NCBI GenBank assembly: GCA_037176725.1
Contig: JAZBRS010000014.1
Span: forward strand, 74,010,501 to 74,074,500
Direction of reading: 5' to 3'
Length of the DNA: 64,000 bases
From: Posidonia oceanica
Taxonomy: Eukaryota; Streptophyta; Magnoliopsida; Alismatales; Posidoniaceae
Shown: one piece after another, positions 54,056 through 64,000 of the stretch
How positions within the stretch are numbered: position 1 is the stretch's first letter
How the letters are laid out: each line of letters starts with the position of its first letter
The notes under the pieces: generated by a model
Told to the model about the DNA's origin: nothing
Databases searched by the model: none
Seen by the model: only the letters and a program-made list of their open reading frames with translations
Translations under genes and position numbers: made by a program

Positions 54056-56304
54056 CTACCACAGACGTAGCAGGCCCGGAGGGGGAGAGAAAGTAGATTC
54101 CCAAGGTCCCCGCGCCTCCCAGATTGGGATGCTCTGGAAGGAGCTAGTGGACAATGCTGGGATGAGGGGGGCTAATGCAGATGCAGGGGCTATTGCTGAT
54201 GGGGGGACAGAAGAAGGTGCCTCGTGCGTGTGGATCGAGATCGTTCCCGACTCGATCAGATTCTGGATGGCGTCCCGCAGAGTGAGGCAACTATTCGTCG
54301 AGTGCCCGGGGGCTCGATGAAAGTCACAAAAAAGGTGCGCCTTATGCCAATGCGGAAGTGGATTTGGCAAAAGGCGCGCCTCGGGAAACCTCAGAAATGT
54401 CGCAACCTTGGGGAGGATGGCGGTTAGCGGTTCCACTAGTGGGGTGAATTGACGTCGTGGCCGCCTTGGTCCTTAGGGTTGCACTTGTCGGACCGGTGCG
54501 GCAGGATACACTGGTTGGGCGGTGGTGGTGATTTGTGGTGTGGGAGGTGCTCTAGGTGCTGGTGCATAGATTACTTGATACGGGGGAGGCCGAACCGCCA
54601 GCTGAACAGGCACGGGGTCGACGTAGGCAACAGCAGGCTTTGGCGAGTCCTTCTTCTTGGGCAGGCTGCTGGTACCACTGCTGTTGCTGCTGGTGTTGCC
54701 GCTGGAGTTGTTGCTGTTGTTGCTGGCGGTGGCCTGCTTGGCAAACGCAGAGAGCGCCGGGAAGTTGCCACTCCATAGCGAACTCTCCACGCGGGTGCCA
54801 GCCCGGATCAGTGTAGAGAAGGTTGTGACAGGTTGAATGCTTAGCAGAGCCCCGACAGTAGGCTGCGCACCCCCGATCACAATCTCGAGGGACTCCTCAT
54901 CAGAGGGTTCGTCTCGAACCTGCAAAGCGAGTGCGCGCCAACGGCCGACATACTCCCCGAACGGCTCTCCGGGGTTCTACTTTAATGCGACGAGGTCCGC
55001 GTGCTTAGGGACCAGGTCCAAGTTGAAGGAGTATTATCCCAGGAATGCCTGGCTAAGGTCATTCCACGTCTTTATGTTGGCCATATCAAGTGAGGTGAAC
55101 CACTTGAGCGCAGGGCCACTCAGACTTTTCTAGAACAAGCAGATTAGCAACGTCTCGTCAGCCTGGAGCTGAGCGAGATCTCCGCAGTACGCCTTCAGGT
55201 GTGCAATTGGGCAGCCTCTACCATTGTATTTTTCAAATACCAAGATGCGGAACTTCGGGGGGAGTACCACCTATAGGAAATAACAGAGGTCCCGAAACTA
55301 GCAAGACTGGTGGTCCGTACCCTGCACTTGTCGAAGTGCTTTCTCCAGAATAGCGAGCTTGTTGTCGCTGGAGTCTGGAGCTGCTGCCAACTGAGGTGGT
55401 ACAGCAGAGGCAGGGGCCACATACGCCGCATAAGATGCACCGAGGTGCTCCTTTGGGTCGACCATCACCTCGCCTGGTGGAGCGATGGGATGGGCGGCGT
55501 ATCCGTGCAGATGTGTAGTGTGTGTAGGCATGTATGCTGGGGTAGGGTATTGCTGATGCAGGGGGTATGTATAACTAGCATGCTGAGTAGTAGGTGATGC
55601 AGTGTGCTGGAGTGTCAGCTGCTGCACCAGCACGGTGCCGGGCTGAGGGCCAGAGGGATGCTACGCTCCGATCAGTCCTACGGACTGACCACCAAGTGCT
55701 AGAGGAGGATGTTGTGCTGGGTGTTGTGCAAATGTAGGAGGCAGAAGCTGGGCCCCCATCGCCTGAGCAGTGAGTAGCTGAGGCGATGGTCTGGGCGGAG
55801 GAGCAGAGGGGAATGCCTGCGACGCAAGAGCAGGTCGCAGCGGAGCCTCAGGAGCAGCAGGAACAAATGCAGGGCAGAGAGATAGAGCCATGCCCTGCAG
55901 TCTCTGGGCAGTCTCCATCAGCTGTAGGTACTACACCTCAGGGGACCCATCAGTAGGTATGCTGAGTTGCAGGACCGGCGGAGGACCAGAATCAAGCAGC
56001 TGGGACGCAGATTGTCCAAGAGGCGGAGGTCCTAGGGCGTAATTCGCCGCAGCAGGGTGAGTGCCAGAAGTGACATCACCTTGAGGAGGAGGAGTCAATG
56101 GTGCCTCCGGAGCGCGAGCGGCGGTTACTAAGATAGTCTCGGCAACCGGGTCCGGCGGAGTCTGCCACTGCCCTACAGAATAAGAGGGCGGCTGCTGTAC
56201 CAGAGAAGGAGACGTTGGCACAAGGGGAGTGTATGCAGGAGCCGAGGGGACCGAAAGAGGGGCCACCTCCGGGGCAATAGGGACTGGGAGTCACCAACAA
56301 ACTG
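54056..56304 (-). pseudogene. gag (B), with several stops and frameshifts
   Basis: The first ATG is lost (GTG at the position of MAQYV in A, near 56308) and the frame slips near 56285. Pieces 55931-56266, 55661-55918, 55298-55633 and 54473-54925 are all one frame, split by TAG at 55931-55933, 55661-55663, 55130-55132 and 54977-54979, where A or C has CAG. TAG at 55298-55300 stands where A and C have CAA. The zinc knuckle CDFHRAPGHSTNSC (C-x2-H-x4-H-x4-C) is near 54300. A frameshift near 54070 joins to the Pro-rich linker and protease frame. In A the same region is in a single frame, so this shift is decay. Confidence 0.85.
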
Positions 56305-57446
56305 GGTCACAAGACTACGAGCAGGAGCAAGAGGGCGAATCCTAGGAGGAGCTATGTTCGCTAAAGCGACGTAGCTCAGAAGGGAGGATGATCAGAAGCA
56401 GGAGTCGCAGTAGGGGCGTCAGCAAGAGAGGGCACTCAAGCTCCAGCTAAGGAACTCGCTGACAGATCTCTACGCGAAGAGCAAACAAGATCAAGGGATT
56501 AGAACCTGAAAGTAAAAACAAATGTGTTAGATGTATGATATGAATGCAACTGTATGCTTTCTAGCATGCTCTCCCTCACCAATCTAGGGTGTCCTAGTAG
56601 GCAATCTACTTCAGACGCTCAGGGGTGTATGGGTCGCCGACTCAGGCTAGAAAAAAGCAGGTCCCACATCTTAAACCCAGCCTAAAGCTCAGGTGGTGAC
56701 GTAGTGGTGCGTAGGTGGCCTTGACCCTGCTAGAAGCATGGGTGGTACCCTCTACTAACACCGACGTGACCCCCAGACAAGGGGGACAGACCAATCTACT
56801 TGCTCCACAGCAAAGCGTTGGACGCAAGAGACCGGGACTATCCTTCTCAGACTGTAGGCGGACTCAGATGAGAAGAATGCATGTCCTATCTGATGCTTTA
56901 TGCAAATGCTTCGCGTTTTATCTTGCGTTTTTTATTAACTCAAGGGGGTGCAGGTGAGTTTGCGGTCTCTAGTTGCTCCTAGAAATTCTTTTTACTTGCT
57001 GTTTTTAGTTAGCCTTGGGGGAAGCAATCAGTCTCTAATTGTCCTTAGGCTTAAATGCAAAAGGGGAAGAAAATCATTCAAATATGGCAAGCAGACAGCA
57101 CACATCACAGCAAAAGGCATGGGCATGGCATGTGTATGTGTGTGTGACCGTGATAGTGAAAGGAAAAACACTTATCATTGCAAAAAGCAGGTACACTTGG
57201 CATGTGCAGGTGCAGTGGCATTGCATTAGTATAAAGCAAAGCATTCATCACCCAAAAAGCATGTATGGTGCCAAGCAATTATTTAGACATGTGATGCAGG
57301 CAAAATGAAACAGTGTAGGCAATCATGGCATAAAGCAAGTAAATAAACAAGCATGCACGTAAGCAGGTAAAGCAGGCAGAAGCAAAAGACAAGCAAAACA
57401 CCCAAGCAAGAGGCGAGAAGGCCAAGGCGAAAGCCGGAGTACTGCT
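56305..57446 (-). other. Untranslated leader between PBS and gag (B)
   Basis: It contains the leader block conserved with A and C (56575-56885). No supported ORF. Confidence 0.6.
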
Positions 57447-57463
57447 CCCCAGTGGAGTCACCA
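57447..57463 (-). other. Primer binding site, tRNA-Arg type (B)
   Basis: TGGTGACTCCACTGGGG on the minus strand, one base after the LTR end. It differs from the PBS of A at two positions, matching from memory a second plant tRNA-Arg variant whose acceptor stem ends AGTGGAGTC-type. Confidence 0.8.
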
Positions 57464-57464
57464 C

Positions 57465-60400
57465 TGTAGCAATCCTGAATTCTGATCGTCCATGCACATT
57501 ACCAAAGCTTGTGTGCACCAATTAAAATAGGGTCACTATATGCAGCTGGATCTGAGGGAAGAATTCGACTCGGAAACGCTGGCAAAAGAAAAGAAAAGAA
57601 ATGATAAGACAATTTGGAGTCGCCACCGAGTCTATTGAATTGGAAGACAAGGAAAACCAGGGGGTAAAGCATGAAAAGACATGCTAAACCGGATGCAAGG
57701 AGGGGCAAAGGGATGCAAGGATAAGCTAAGTTATGCTATGCTATTATGCTATGCTATGATTCAGGCCTAGGATAAGGGGAAGGTCAATGCGAGCCAAGAG
57801 AAAGGGCAAGGACTCCTGTTACGCATGGGGAAGGTGTTAGGCACCCCGATACGTCCGAGAGTCAGTCTTTCTTAGGCAATCTCGCACTTATGCAGGGAAT
57901 TGCTAGCCTAATGCCTAAATGCCTTAAATGCTTACCTATTATGCAAGGGAAGTAAATGTGCTATCTAAGTACTCAGCCACGCAGCTAGTGTTCCGAACTG
58001 GGCGGACCCTGGTTCGTGAGAACTCCTAAGCAGTAAGCATCATAGCCCTATATGCAGATGCAAGTGATAAAACAAAACGGCGGGAAAACCAAGCAATGCG
58101 GGTGACATGCAAGCGATAAAGCAAAACAGGCATGAAAAACGGTGCGAAAATACAGAAAAAAAGCAAGGCATGGAAAACGATGCCGAAAGCGGAGAGTGAT
58201 GCAAAGGGGGTGCGGGAAACCATGCAAAAGAGCGAGAAACGATGCAAAATGCAGAAAACGGGGCAAAGTGCGGAAAACGAGGCAAAGCGGGGTGCGAAAT
58301 CAAAACAAAGGGGTGGGCAACATGCATTAGGGTTACAGCAAGCCAAAGAAGCAATAAAACGTGAGAAACGGTGAGCGAAACAAAATCAGCGCTTTAAAAT
58401 GGCTGTCAGCCATCTGCATGCGTTGGACGCTGGCAACACCAGCGTCCAACGTTGGACGCTGGGAGAGCCCGCGTCCAACACCCACTGCAGACAGACAGCA
58501 TGCATATTTTTGAAATCCATGCATTCTAACTATATGGATGCAATACAGATGCAAATATGCAACTAAATGGGTACTAGACATGCAAATCTAACCTAACAGA
58601 AGATTAGAGGAAGAATCGGGACAAGGAGCATGCCAAAATAAGAATCCAAACATGTAGGTTGTTGGATGCCTATAGGCTGGGCGTCCAACGTTGAACACCC
58701 GAGAGGCTGGCGTCCAACAAGGACAGAAGGCAGAAAGGAGAAAAGATGCATACAAGTGATAGAGGAGAGTTGGGATCATGCATTTGGGTTGCTGGATTCA
58801 GAGCAAGGGCAAGCAAGCAAACAGGGGATGCATAAAATAAACAATACAACCTCACCTGTGTTGAGTGCCAGGCCAGAGGCACAACCAGGGTGTTGGACGC
58901 GAGCTTTGTTAGCGTCCAACGTTGGACGCCAACACCAGCAGCGTACAACGCTCTGGGAGGCACAACACACAAAAAGCATGCACAAATAAGCAAATAATAT
59001 TAACTAAAATAAAAGAACAGATGCTACTGAAGCTAAACATGCATAAGAACACAGGAAGCAAGTAAGTAAGCAAAATCAGAGAAGTATGCAAGCATTAAAC
59101 AAACAAGAGATGAGCCAGAGCGTTGGACGCTAAAGCCAGCAGCGTCCAACATTGGACGCTGAAGGCTCTGGCGTCCAACGACCTAGGCATGCAAACTCAC
59201 TTGTTCTAAAGGGGGAGCTCAGCTCTACCCCACCTAGATGCATGCAAACACACTAAGAACATGTAAGAGACTAACAGGAGCATGCGAAGGAGGCATGGCA
59301 AGCATTTAAGCTAAAGAAAGCAAAGGGAAGAACATGCATAAAGAGAAGCCAGCTTTAACTTAGCAAAAGGGCGTAAACAACTTAGAATAAATCCTAGCAA
59401 ACCTAAACATGGTTGCCATAGGGGCCAGGCATCTCTAAGTAGATATGGATCACAAAATAATACTCAAAATATGCATGAGGCAGGCATGGCAGCAAAGCAA
59501 AACAAGCAGACATGTTGGACGCTAGGTGAACTGCGTCCAACGTTGGACGTGGCTCACCCTAGCGTCCAACAAAGGCTGAAGACAGACTGATCAGTAAGCA
59601 TGCAAAAGGCAATCAAACATGCATGGAACAAGTTAAAAACATGGTATAACATCAGAGAGAATTAAAAGGAGGCAAATAGCATATACTTGCAAGGAAGCAT
59701 GCAAAGGAAAAGCATGGAAGCATTCAAACCAAGGCAAAGCAGAGAAGGCCGTTGGATGTCGGCCTATGCCGCGTCCAACGTTGGACGCACTAGTTGGTGC
59801 GTCCAACACACTGAACTTCCTTTTGGATGTGAATCACATTCAAAAGGAGCTAAAATCTTGTAAAAACTGCATGGACACGTACTATCATGCATGCATGACT
59901 ACTGGGAATGGAAAACTAACCTGTGGAAGCTCTGGAACGGCAGGACGACGAGGTTCGCCAGAGTTGCAGGTGTGTGCACGGTAGCGACATCGGTGGGCTC
60001 GCCTGAGCTGCTCAGAGCACCGGAGGAGGTCGCGAAGGGTTGCAGACAGAGAAGGGAGTGCCTTCTTGCTCTCGGAAATGGAAGCTCTCTCATTTGCTGT
60101 GTGTGGTGTCAATGGCAGAGGGTTGAACTTGCTGGTTTTGTTGAAGCTTGCATGGGTTTGGGTGCTGACAGTGGGATTTGCAGGCCAAATTCAGGGCTTG
60201 GCAGGTCGTGGCAGGTGTGGGTGAGTGTGTGGAGGCCATGTGGGATGTCAGAGGAGGGCGTGGGCATGGGCAGGAGGGCGGCGGAGGCGAGGTGATGGCT
60301 GACACGGCCGGCGGAAGGCAGACCTGTCAGTGAGAGGAGGAGGGCTGGTTTTGGGCTGAAATAGAGGAGAGAAGGATAGTAACTCAAGCTTGGAAGGTAG

Positions 60401-60842
60401 TGGATGGCGTGGAGTGGAGGAAGGGATGGGTAGTAAGTGTGGGGCGGCCGAGGATTGGACGGGCGGTGAGCTGGAGGGGGCAGAGCAACCGCTGCCGACC
60501 TCGAGTCGTTGGACGCGCGACCAGAGCGCGTCCAACGTTGGACGCCAGACCATAGCACGTCCAACGTTGGACGCTAGCACCGGCCACGTCAACGTTGGAC
60601 GTTGCCTGTTCCAGTGTGCAACACACTCTGGTGGCATGGGCTGCAAATGGGCTTAGGTTTGGGCCTAGAAGTGTTGTAAAAATGCAAATAGCTTAGGTAA
60701 AGGCTTCTAGGGTTTGGGGTGAGGTTTTGGGTTTGGAAATGGGCTAGAAAATGGGTTAGAAAAGGGAATGCCAATCCAGAGACCACACAAGCCTGCAAAA
60801 GAGAACTACCAACTTCCGGGCTATCAGAATGGGGTGTCTACA
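57465..60842 (-). repeat. 5' LTR of element B (3.4 kb)
   Basis: Partner of 38351-41695, with the same termini and followed by the PBS. It carries the same seven hairpin modules (near 58422, 58661, 58892, 59122, 59514, 59751, 60508), a PBS-like TGGCGACTCC (57616-57625) and a donor-like site (59919-59920). Near 60590-60620 it has extra GTTGGAC-containing sequence absent from the 3' LTR. Confidence 0.93.
58422..60620 (-). repeat. Seven GTTGGACGC double-hairpin modules in B 5' LTR
   Basis: Same modules and spacing as in the 3' LTR. Some arms damaged in one LTR are intact in the other; for example the fourth and fifth modules have GCATCCAA in the 3' LTR but GCGTCCAA here. Independent decay after insertion explains these. 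Confidence 0.85.
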
Positions 60843-60847
60843 CTTTG
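60843..60847. repeat. Target site duplication, right copy (B)
   Basis: CTTTG against CCTTG on the left side (38346-38350). Confidence 0.6.
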
Positions 60848-61904
60848 CACCTTTGCATGCCTTGCCTGCTTGCTTGTTTGCCTACTTTACTGCTTACATC
60901 GCTTTTACTTGCTTTAGTTCTGCATTATACATGTCTAAATAATTGCTTGGCGCAACGATACATGCTTTTGGGATGGTGAATGCTTTGTTTTACACATTTG
61001 CTATGCCACCACACATGCACATGCCATGTATACTTGCTTTTTGATATGATAAGTGTTTTTCTTTCACTATCGTGTCCACGAACACTTGCACATGCCATGC
61101 GCATGCCTTTTGCTCTGTTGTGTGATCGATTGCATGCCATGACTTCCTGTTTCTCTCCCATTTATGCTTATGCCATGCCAAGGATAGTAGAAACATGCTT
61201 GCTCCCCTTTGCTTAATCTAAAAGCTACAATAAAGCCAAGCAATAACATCTAAGCACAAGTAGAGCCAATAACTTGCAATTTTTCCCCCTTCTGGCTAAG
61301 CAATACGCAAGTAAAGCACTTTAAAGCATACTCGCATGTTTGATCATTCTAGAAAGCATGCATCCTCTCTTCTGAGTCCACCCACAGTCTGCGAAGGATA
61401 GTCCCGATCTCTTGCCCCAATGCTTTGGCATGGCGCGAGTCAGTCGGTCTATCCCCCCTTGTAAGGGGTCGTGTCGGTGCTAGTGGAGGGTACCACTCAT
61501 GCTTCGGTAGGGTCGAGGCCACCAACGCACCACCCCGTTACTGCCTGAGCTTTGGGCCAGGATTAGACGGGGACCCACTCTTTTCTGACCTAGAGTCAAT
61601 AAATCCCATTACCCATGAGTGCATCCTAGTAGGTCATCTACTCAGGACTTGCATGGTGAGAGAGCGCATATTAGGGCATTCATCTGCATGTGTGCCATTC
61701 ATGCCACCACTAATAACTGTTTTGCATCCAATCTTCTAACATTTTTGCTCTTTCTGCAGGTAGGTGCAAGATCTGCTGCTAAGATCCCGAGCGTCCCTCC
61801 TCTGTCTTTGAGCTATTCGTCGCTTCCGATAGTAGCTCTCCCCTTTAGGTCTCGTGTCTTTTGCTCTCTCGTCGTAGCCTTCCCTCACTCAGACTTGGTC
61901 AGTG
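60848..61904 (+). other. Leader of element C, continued after B
   Basis: No supported ORF. The segment 61370-61680 is the leader block shared with A and B. A good plant 3' splice acceptor lies at 61741-61759 (T-rich run, then CTGCAG|GTAGG), about 145 bp before gag. It could pair with the donor-like site in the LTR at 36304. Confidence 0.6.
61741..61759 (+). promoter_or_regulatory. Candidate 3' splice acceptor upstream of gag (C)
   Basis: A pyrimidine tract followed by CTGCAG with the cut after 61759. I found no equally clear acceptor at this place in A or B, so support is moderate. Confidence 0.4.
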
Positions 61905-64000
61905 ATGGCCTAGTCTGCCGGTGTGCTCCGCTTTTTTGTTGACTCGGAGGGGTTTACCACTTGGGTCCCTCCGGCTTTCGCTTCCACTCACTTTGTGCCC
62001 CTGGTGACACCAGGATTCCACCCTCAGGTGTCTGGGGCACCTCAGTTTGTTGAGGGGCATTGGCAGACCTGTGCCCCTCCGGGTCCGGTCACTGAATCTA
62101 TCTTGGTGACCACCACTTGTGTTCCAGAGGCGCCTCTGACCCCTCTGTCCTGGGGCTATGTCGTCATTGATGTCCCTTCTGCTGTAGCGACCCTTGTCAT
62201 AGGTTCCCAACCTCTTGAATCTGGTCCCCCGCCAGTCCTGCACTTCAACGTTCCCACTGACGGGTCCCCTGAGCTGCAGTATCAGCACCTGATGGAGACT
62301 GCCCACACTCTACAGGGCATGGCTCTATCGGTTCGCCCCTCTTGCATTCCTGCTGCCCCTGAGGTTCCTCTGCAGCCTGCTTCTTTCTACATTGCACCCT
62401 CGCCTAGACCATCACCTTAGCTACTCACTGCCTCGACGATGGGGGCACAGCTTCCGCCTCCTGCATCTGCACAACACTATGCACTGCATGGAACTCCATT
62501 TCCTGGTGATCAGTCCTTCGGGCTGGTTGGAGCATAGTACCCCACAGGCCTGCTGCCCGGCACCGCGCCTGCGCAGCAACTGTCGCTCCAGCACTCTACA
62601 CCTCCCATTGCACAGCATATTATCTATCCATCCTCCTTGCATCAGATTTAGAACCCAGCATACTTTCCTGCATACACCGCACCACTGCACGGATATGCCG
62701 GCCATCACGTCACGCCACCAGGCGACACAAGGGTGGATCTGGAGGAGCACTTCGGTGCAACCCAAACGGCATATGTGGTCCCTACCCCTGCTGCCTCACC
62801 ATCTCCCTTGGCAGCAAATCTAGATCCCATCAATGACAGGATGGACGTTCTAGAGAAAGCACTACGTCTAGTGCAGGGCACGGACCACCAGTCCTACCAA
62901 TTTCGGGACCTCTGTCTCTTTCCAGAGGCTGCACTCCCTTTGAAGTTTTGCATCCCAAAATTCGATAAATACAATGGTAGAGCTATCCCATTTTGCATAT
63001 GAAGGCATACTGCGGGGACCTTGCTCAACTTCAGGCTGATGAAAGGCTCCTTATCCGCCTATTTCAGAAGAGTTTGACCGGCCCTGTGCTCAAGTGGTTC
63101 ACTTCCCTTGACATGGCCATGGTTCAGACTTGGACTGATCTTTCCCAGGCTTTCCTTGAGCTGTATGCTTTCAACCTTGACTTGATTCCCAAGAGGGAGG
63201 ATCTTGTCGCTATCCGGCAGAGGCCCGAAGAGCCATTCGGGGAGTATGTCGGTCGCTGGCGCTCGTTAGCCCCTAGATCAAGGATAAACCCTCCGAGGAG
63301 GATTCTATCGAAATGATTATCAAGGGAGCACTGCCAGCGACTGGGACTCTGCTTTGCATTCAGCACATCATTAGCCATGCATCGCTGATTGAGGCTGGCG
63401 CCTGTGTGGAAAGCTGATTGCGAAGTGGGCATTTCCCTGCACTTTCTGCATTGGCTAGGCAGGCCAACACCTCCAGCAATCGCCGCAACAGCAACAACAA
63501 CAACAACTCCACTCCCGGTTATTCCGAGCAGTACACTGAAGCATACGCCGATCCTCCCGAAGAGCCTGCCTATGCAGAGAGTCGGCCAGACCCTTTTGCG
63601 CTAGAGCACACACCTAATTATGCACCCACTGCACACACTGTCATCGTCGAGCCCGTGCATCACGTCGCACCCGCTCAGCAAGGACTCCAACCAAAGCAAA
63701 GACGACCTCGTCGCGCTGAGTGTGATTACACCCCTCTACCCGAACCACTGAGCGTCATCTTCCCTCAAGTTGACTCGCTCCTAAGACTCCCGGCTGTCTG
63801 TCCGTCACCAAATCCCCCTCCATGATGGCATGATAGGGATCAGTTCTGCAGTTTCCATCGGGCCATCGAGCACTCGGCGGATAACTGCCTCACTCTCCGG
63901 GATGCCGTTCAGCGCCTGATCGATCACAGGATCATCAGCGTTGACGAGCAAGAGCCAGCACTTGCACATACACCTGCACTTGCACTTGCACACCCTAGTG
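61905..64000 (+). pseudogene. gag of element C (runs off the window)
   Basis: ATG at 61905 is in frame with the conserved N-terminus but is followed two codons later by TAG (61911-61913), and then by TAG at 62418, 62535 and 62649. All four sites are CAG in A or B. Frameshifts occur near 62990 and 63275, and a TGA near 63416. Recognisable parts are LVQGTDHQSYQFRDL, KSLTGPVLKWFTSLD, FGEYVGRWRSL, an Asn-rich stretch (63475-63510) and the zinc knuckle CSFHRAIEHSADNC (near 63850-63890, C-x2-H-x4-H-x4-C). The window ends just after the knuckle. Confidence 0.85.

Larger units (their letters stand above)
38351..60842 (-). mobile_element. Element B: complete Tat/Ogre retrotransposon (22.5 kb)
   Basis: On the minus strand: 5' LTR (60842-57465), PBS, leader, gag, protease, linker, RT, RNase H, aRNH, integrase, spacer, DUF7745-like ORF, stem-loop array, polypurine tract, 3' LTR (41695-38351). 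The two LTRs are highly similar but not identical, with scattered substitutions and an indel near 60590-60620. With the many stops and frameshifts in its genes, this makes it an old, non-coding copy. It lies inside the leader of C. Confidence 0.93.
35395..64000 (+). mobile_element. Element C: 5' half of a plus-strand Tat/Ogre element, split by B
   Basis: 5' LTR 35395-38121, PBS 38123-38139 and the start of the leader to 38350. It is then interrupted by the whole of element B (38351-60842). The leader continues at 60843 and gag starts at 61905, running past the window end. Leader and gag match those of A and B in order and sequence. Pol, extra ORF and 3' LTR are outside the window. Confidence 0.85.

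Noticed and set aside
54056..54104. Programmed frameshift between gag and protease in B
   Set aside because: In A gag and protease share one frame through this region, so the shift in B is most simply a mutation.

Overview
The window is plant nuclear heterochromatin made almost entirely of very large LTR retrotransposons of the Ty3/gypsy Tat/Ogre type. I see no host gene, tRNA, rRNA, bacterial operon or CRISPR array. The evidence is: LTRs of 2.7-6.1 kb beginning TGTWGACACCCC and ending TACA; primer binding sites matching the 3' end of plant tRNA-Arg (TGGCGACTCCGCTGGGG); a purine tract next to the LTR; and a gag - protease - reverse transcriptase - degenerate RNase H - archaeal-type RNase H - integrase order. 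The species cannot be named. An angiosperm, probably a eudicot with a repeat-rich genome, is my inference.

Layout, with elements named here by letter. F (+): the 3' internal part (1-2616) and 3' LTR (2617-8737) of a plus-strand element whose 5' half lies left of the window. A (-): 8738-26314, with 5' LTR 20405-26314, leader, gag-pro, integrase and an extra DUF7745-like ORF. Its 3' end is cut off by F. E (-): the oldest element, visible only as pieces 26315-28861 and 34623-35394. D (-): a solo LTR (28862-34622) inserted in E with a perfect ATCAC target duplication. C (+): 5' LTR 35395-38121 plus leader, inserted in E, then gag at 61.9-64 kb running off the right edge. B (-): a complete 22.5 kb element (38351-60842) inserted in the leader of C. 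The implied nesting is F in A, A in E, D in E, C in E, and B in C.

Coding state. Only B still has all domains, and its pol is broken by stops and frameshifts. A has lost RT, RNase H and aRNH in one internal deletion but keeps an intact 400-codon DUF7745-like ORF. That ORF lies downstream of integrase, on the same strand, in all three elements where this region is visible (A, B, E). Most traceable nonsense codons are CAG to TAG, the expected scar of methyl-cytosine loss in a CHG-methylated transposon.

The least ordinary signal is non-coding. Between the last ORF and the 3' LTR these elements carry long arrays of short stem-loops. Stems vary with compensatory or G-U changes while loops stay fixed. 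They include an 11-bp hairpin conserved in all four visible 3' regions and a 7-bp hairpin beside the polypurine tract. An inverted copy of the LTR terminus upstream of the tract changes together with the LTR family. The LTRs of B and C carry further hairpin modules about 225-240 bp apart. These point to selected RNA (or cruciform) structure in the 3' region, which I treat as the main lead.
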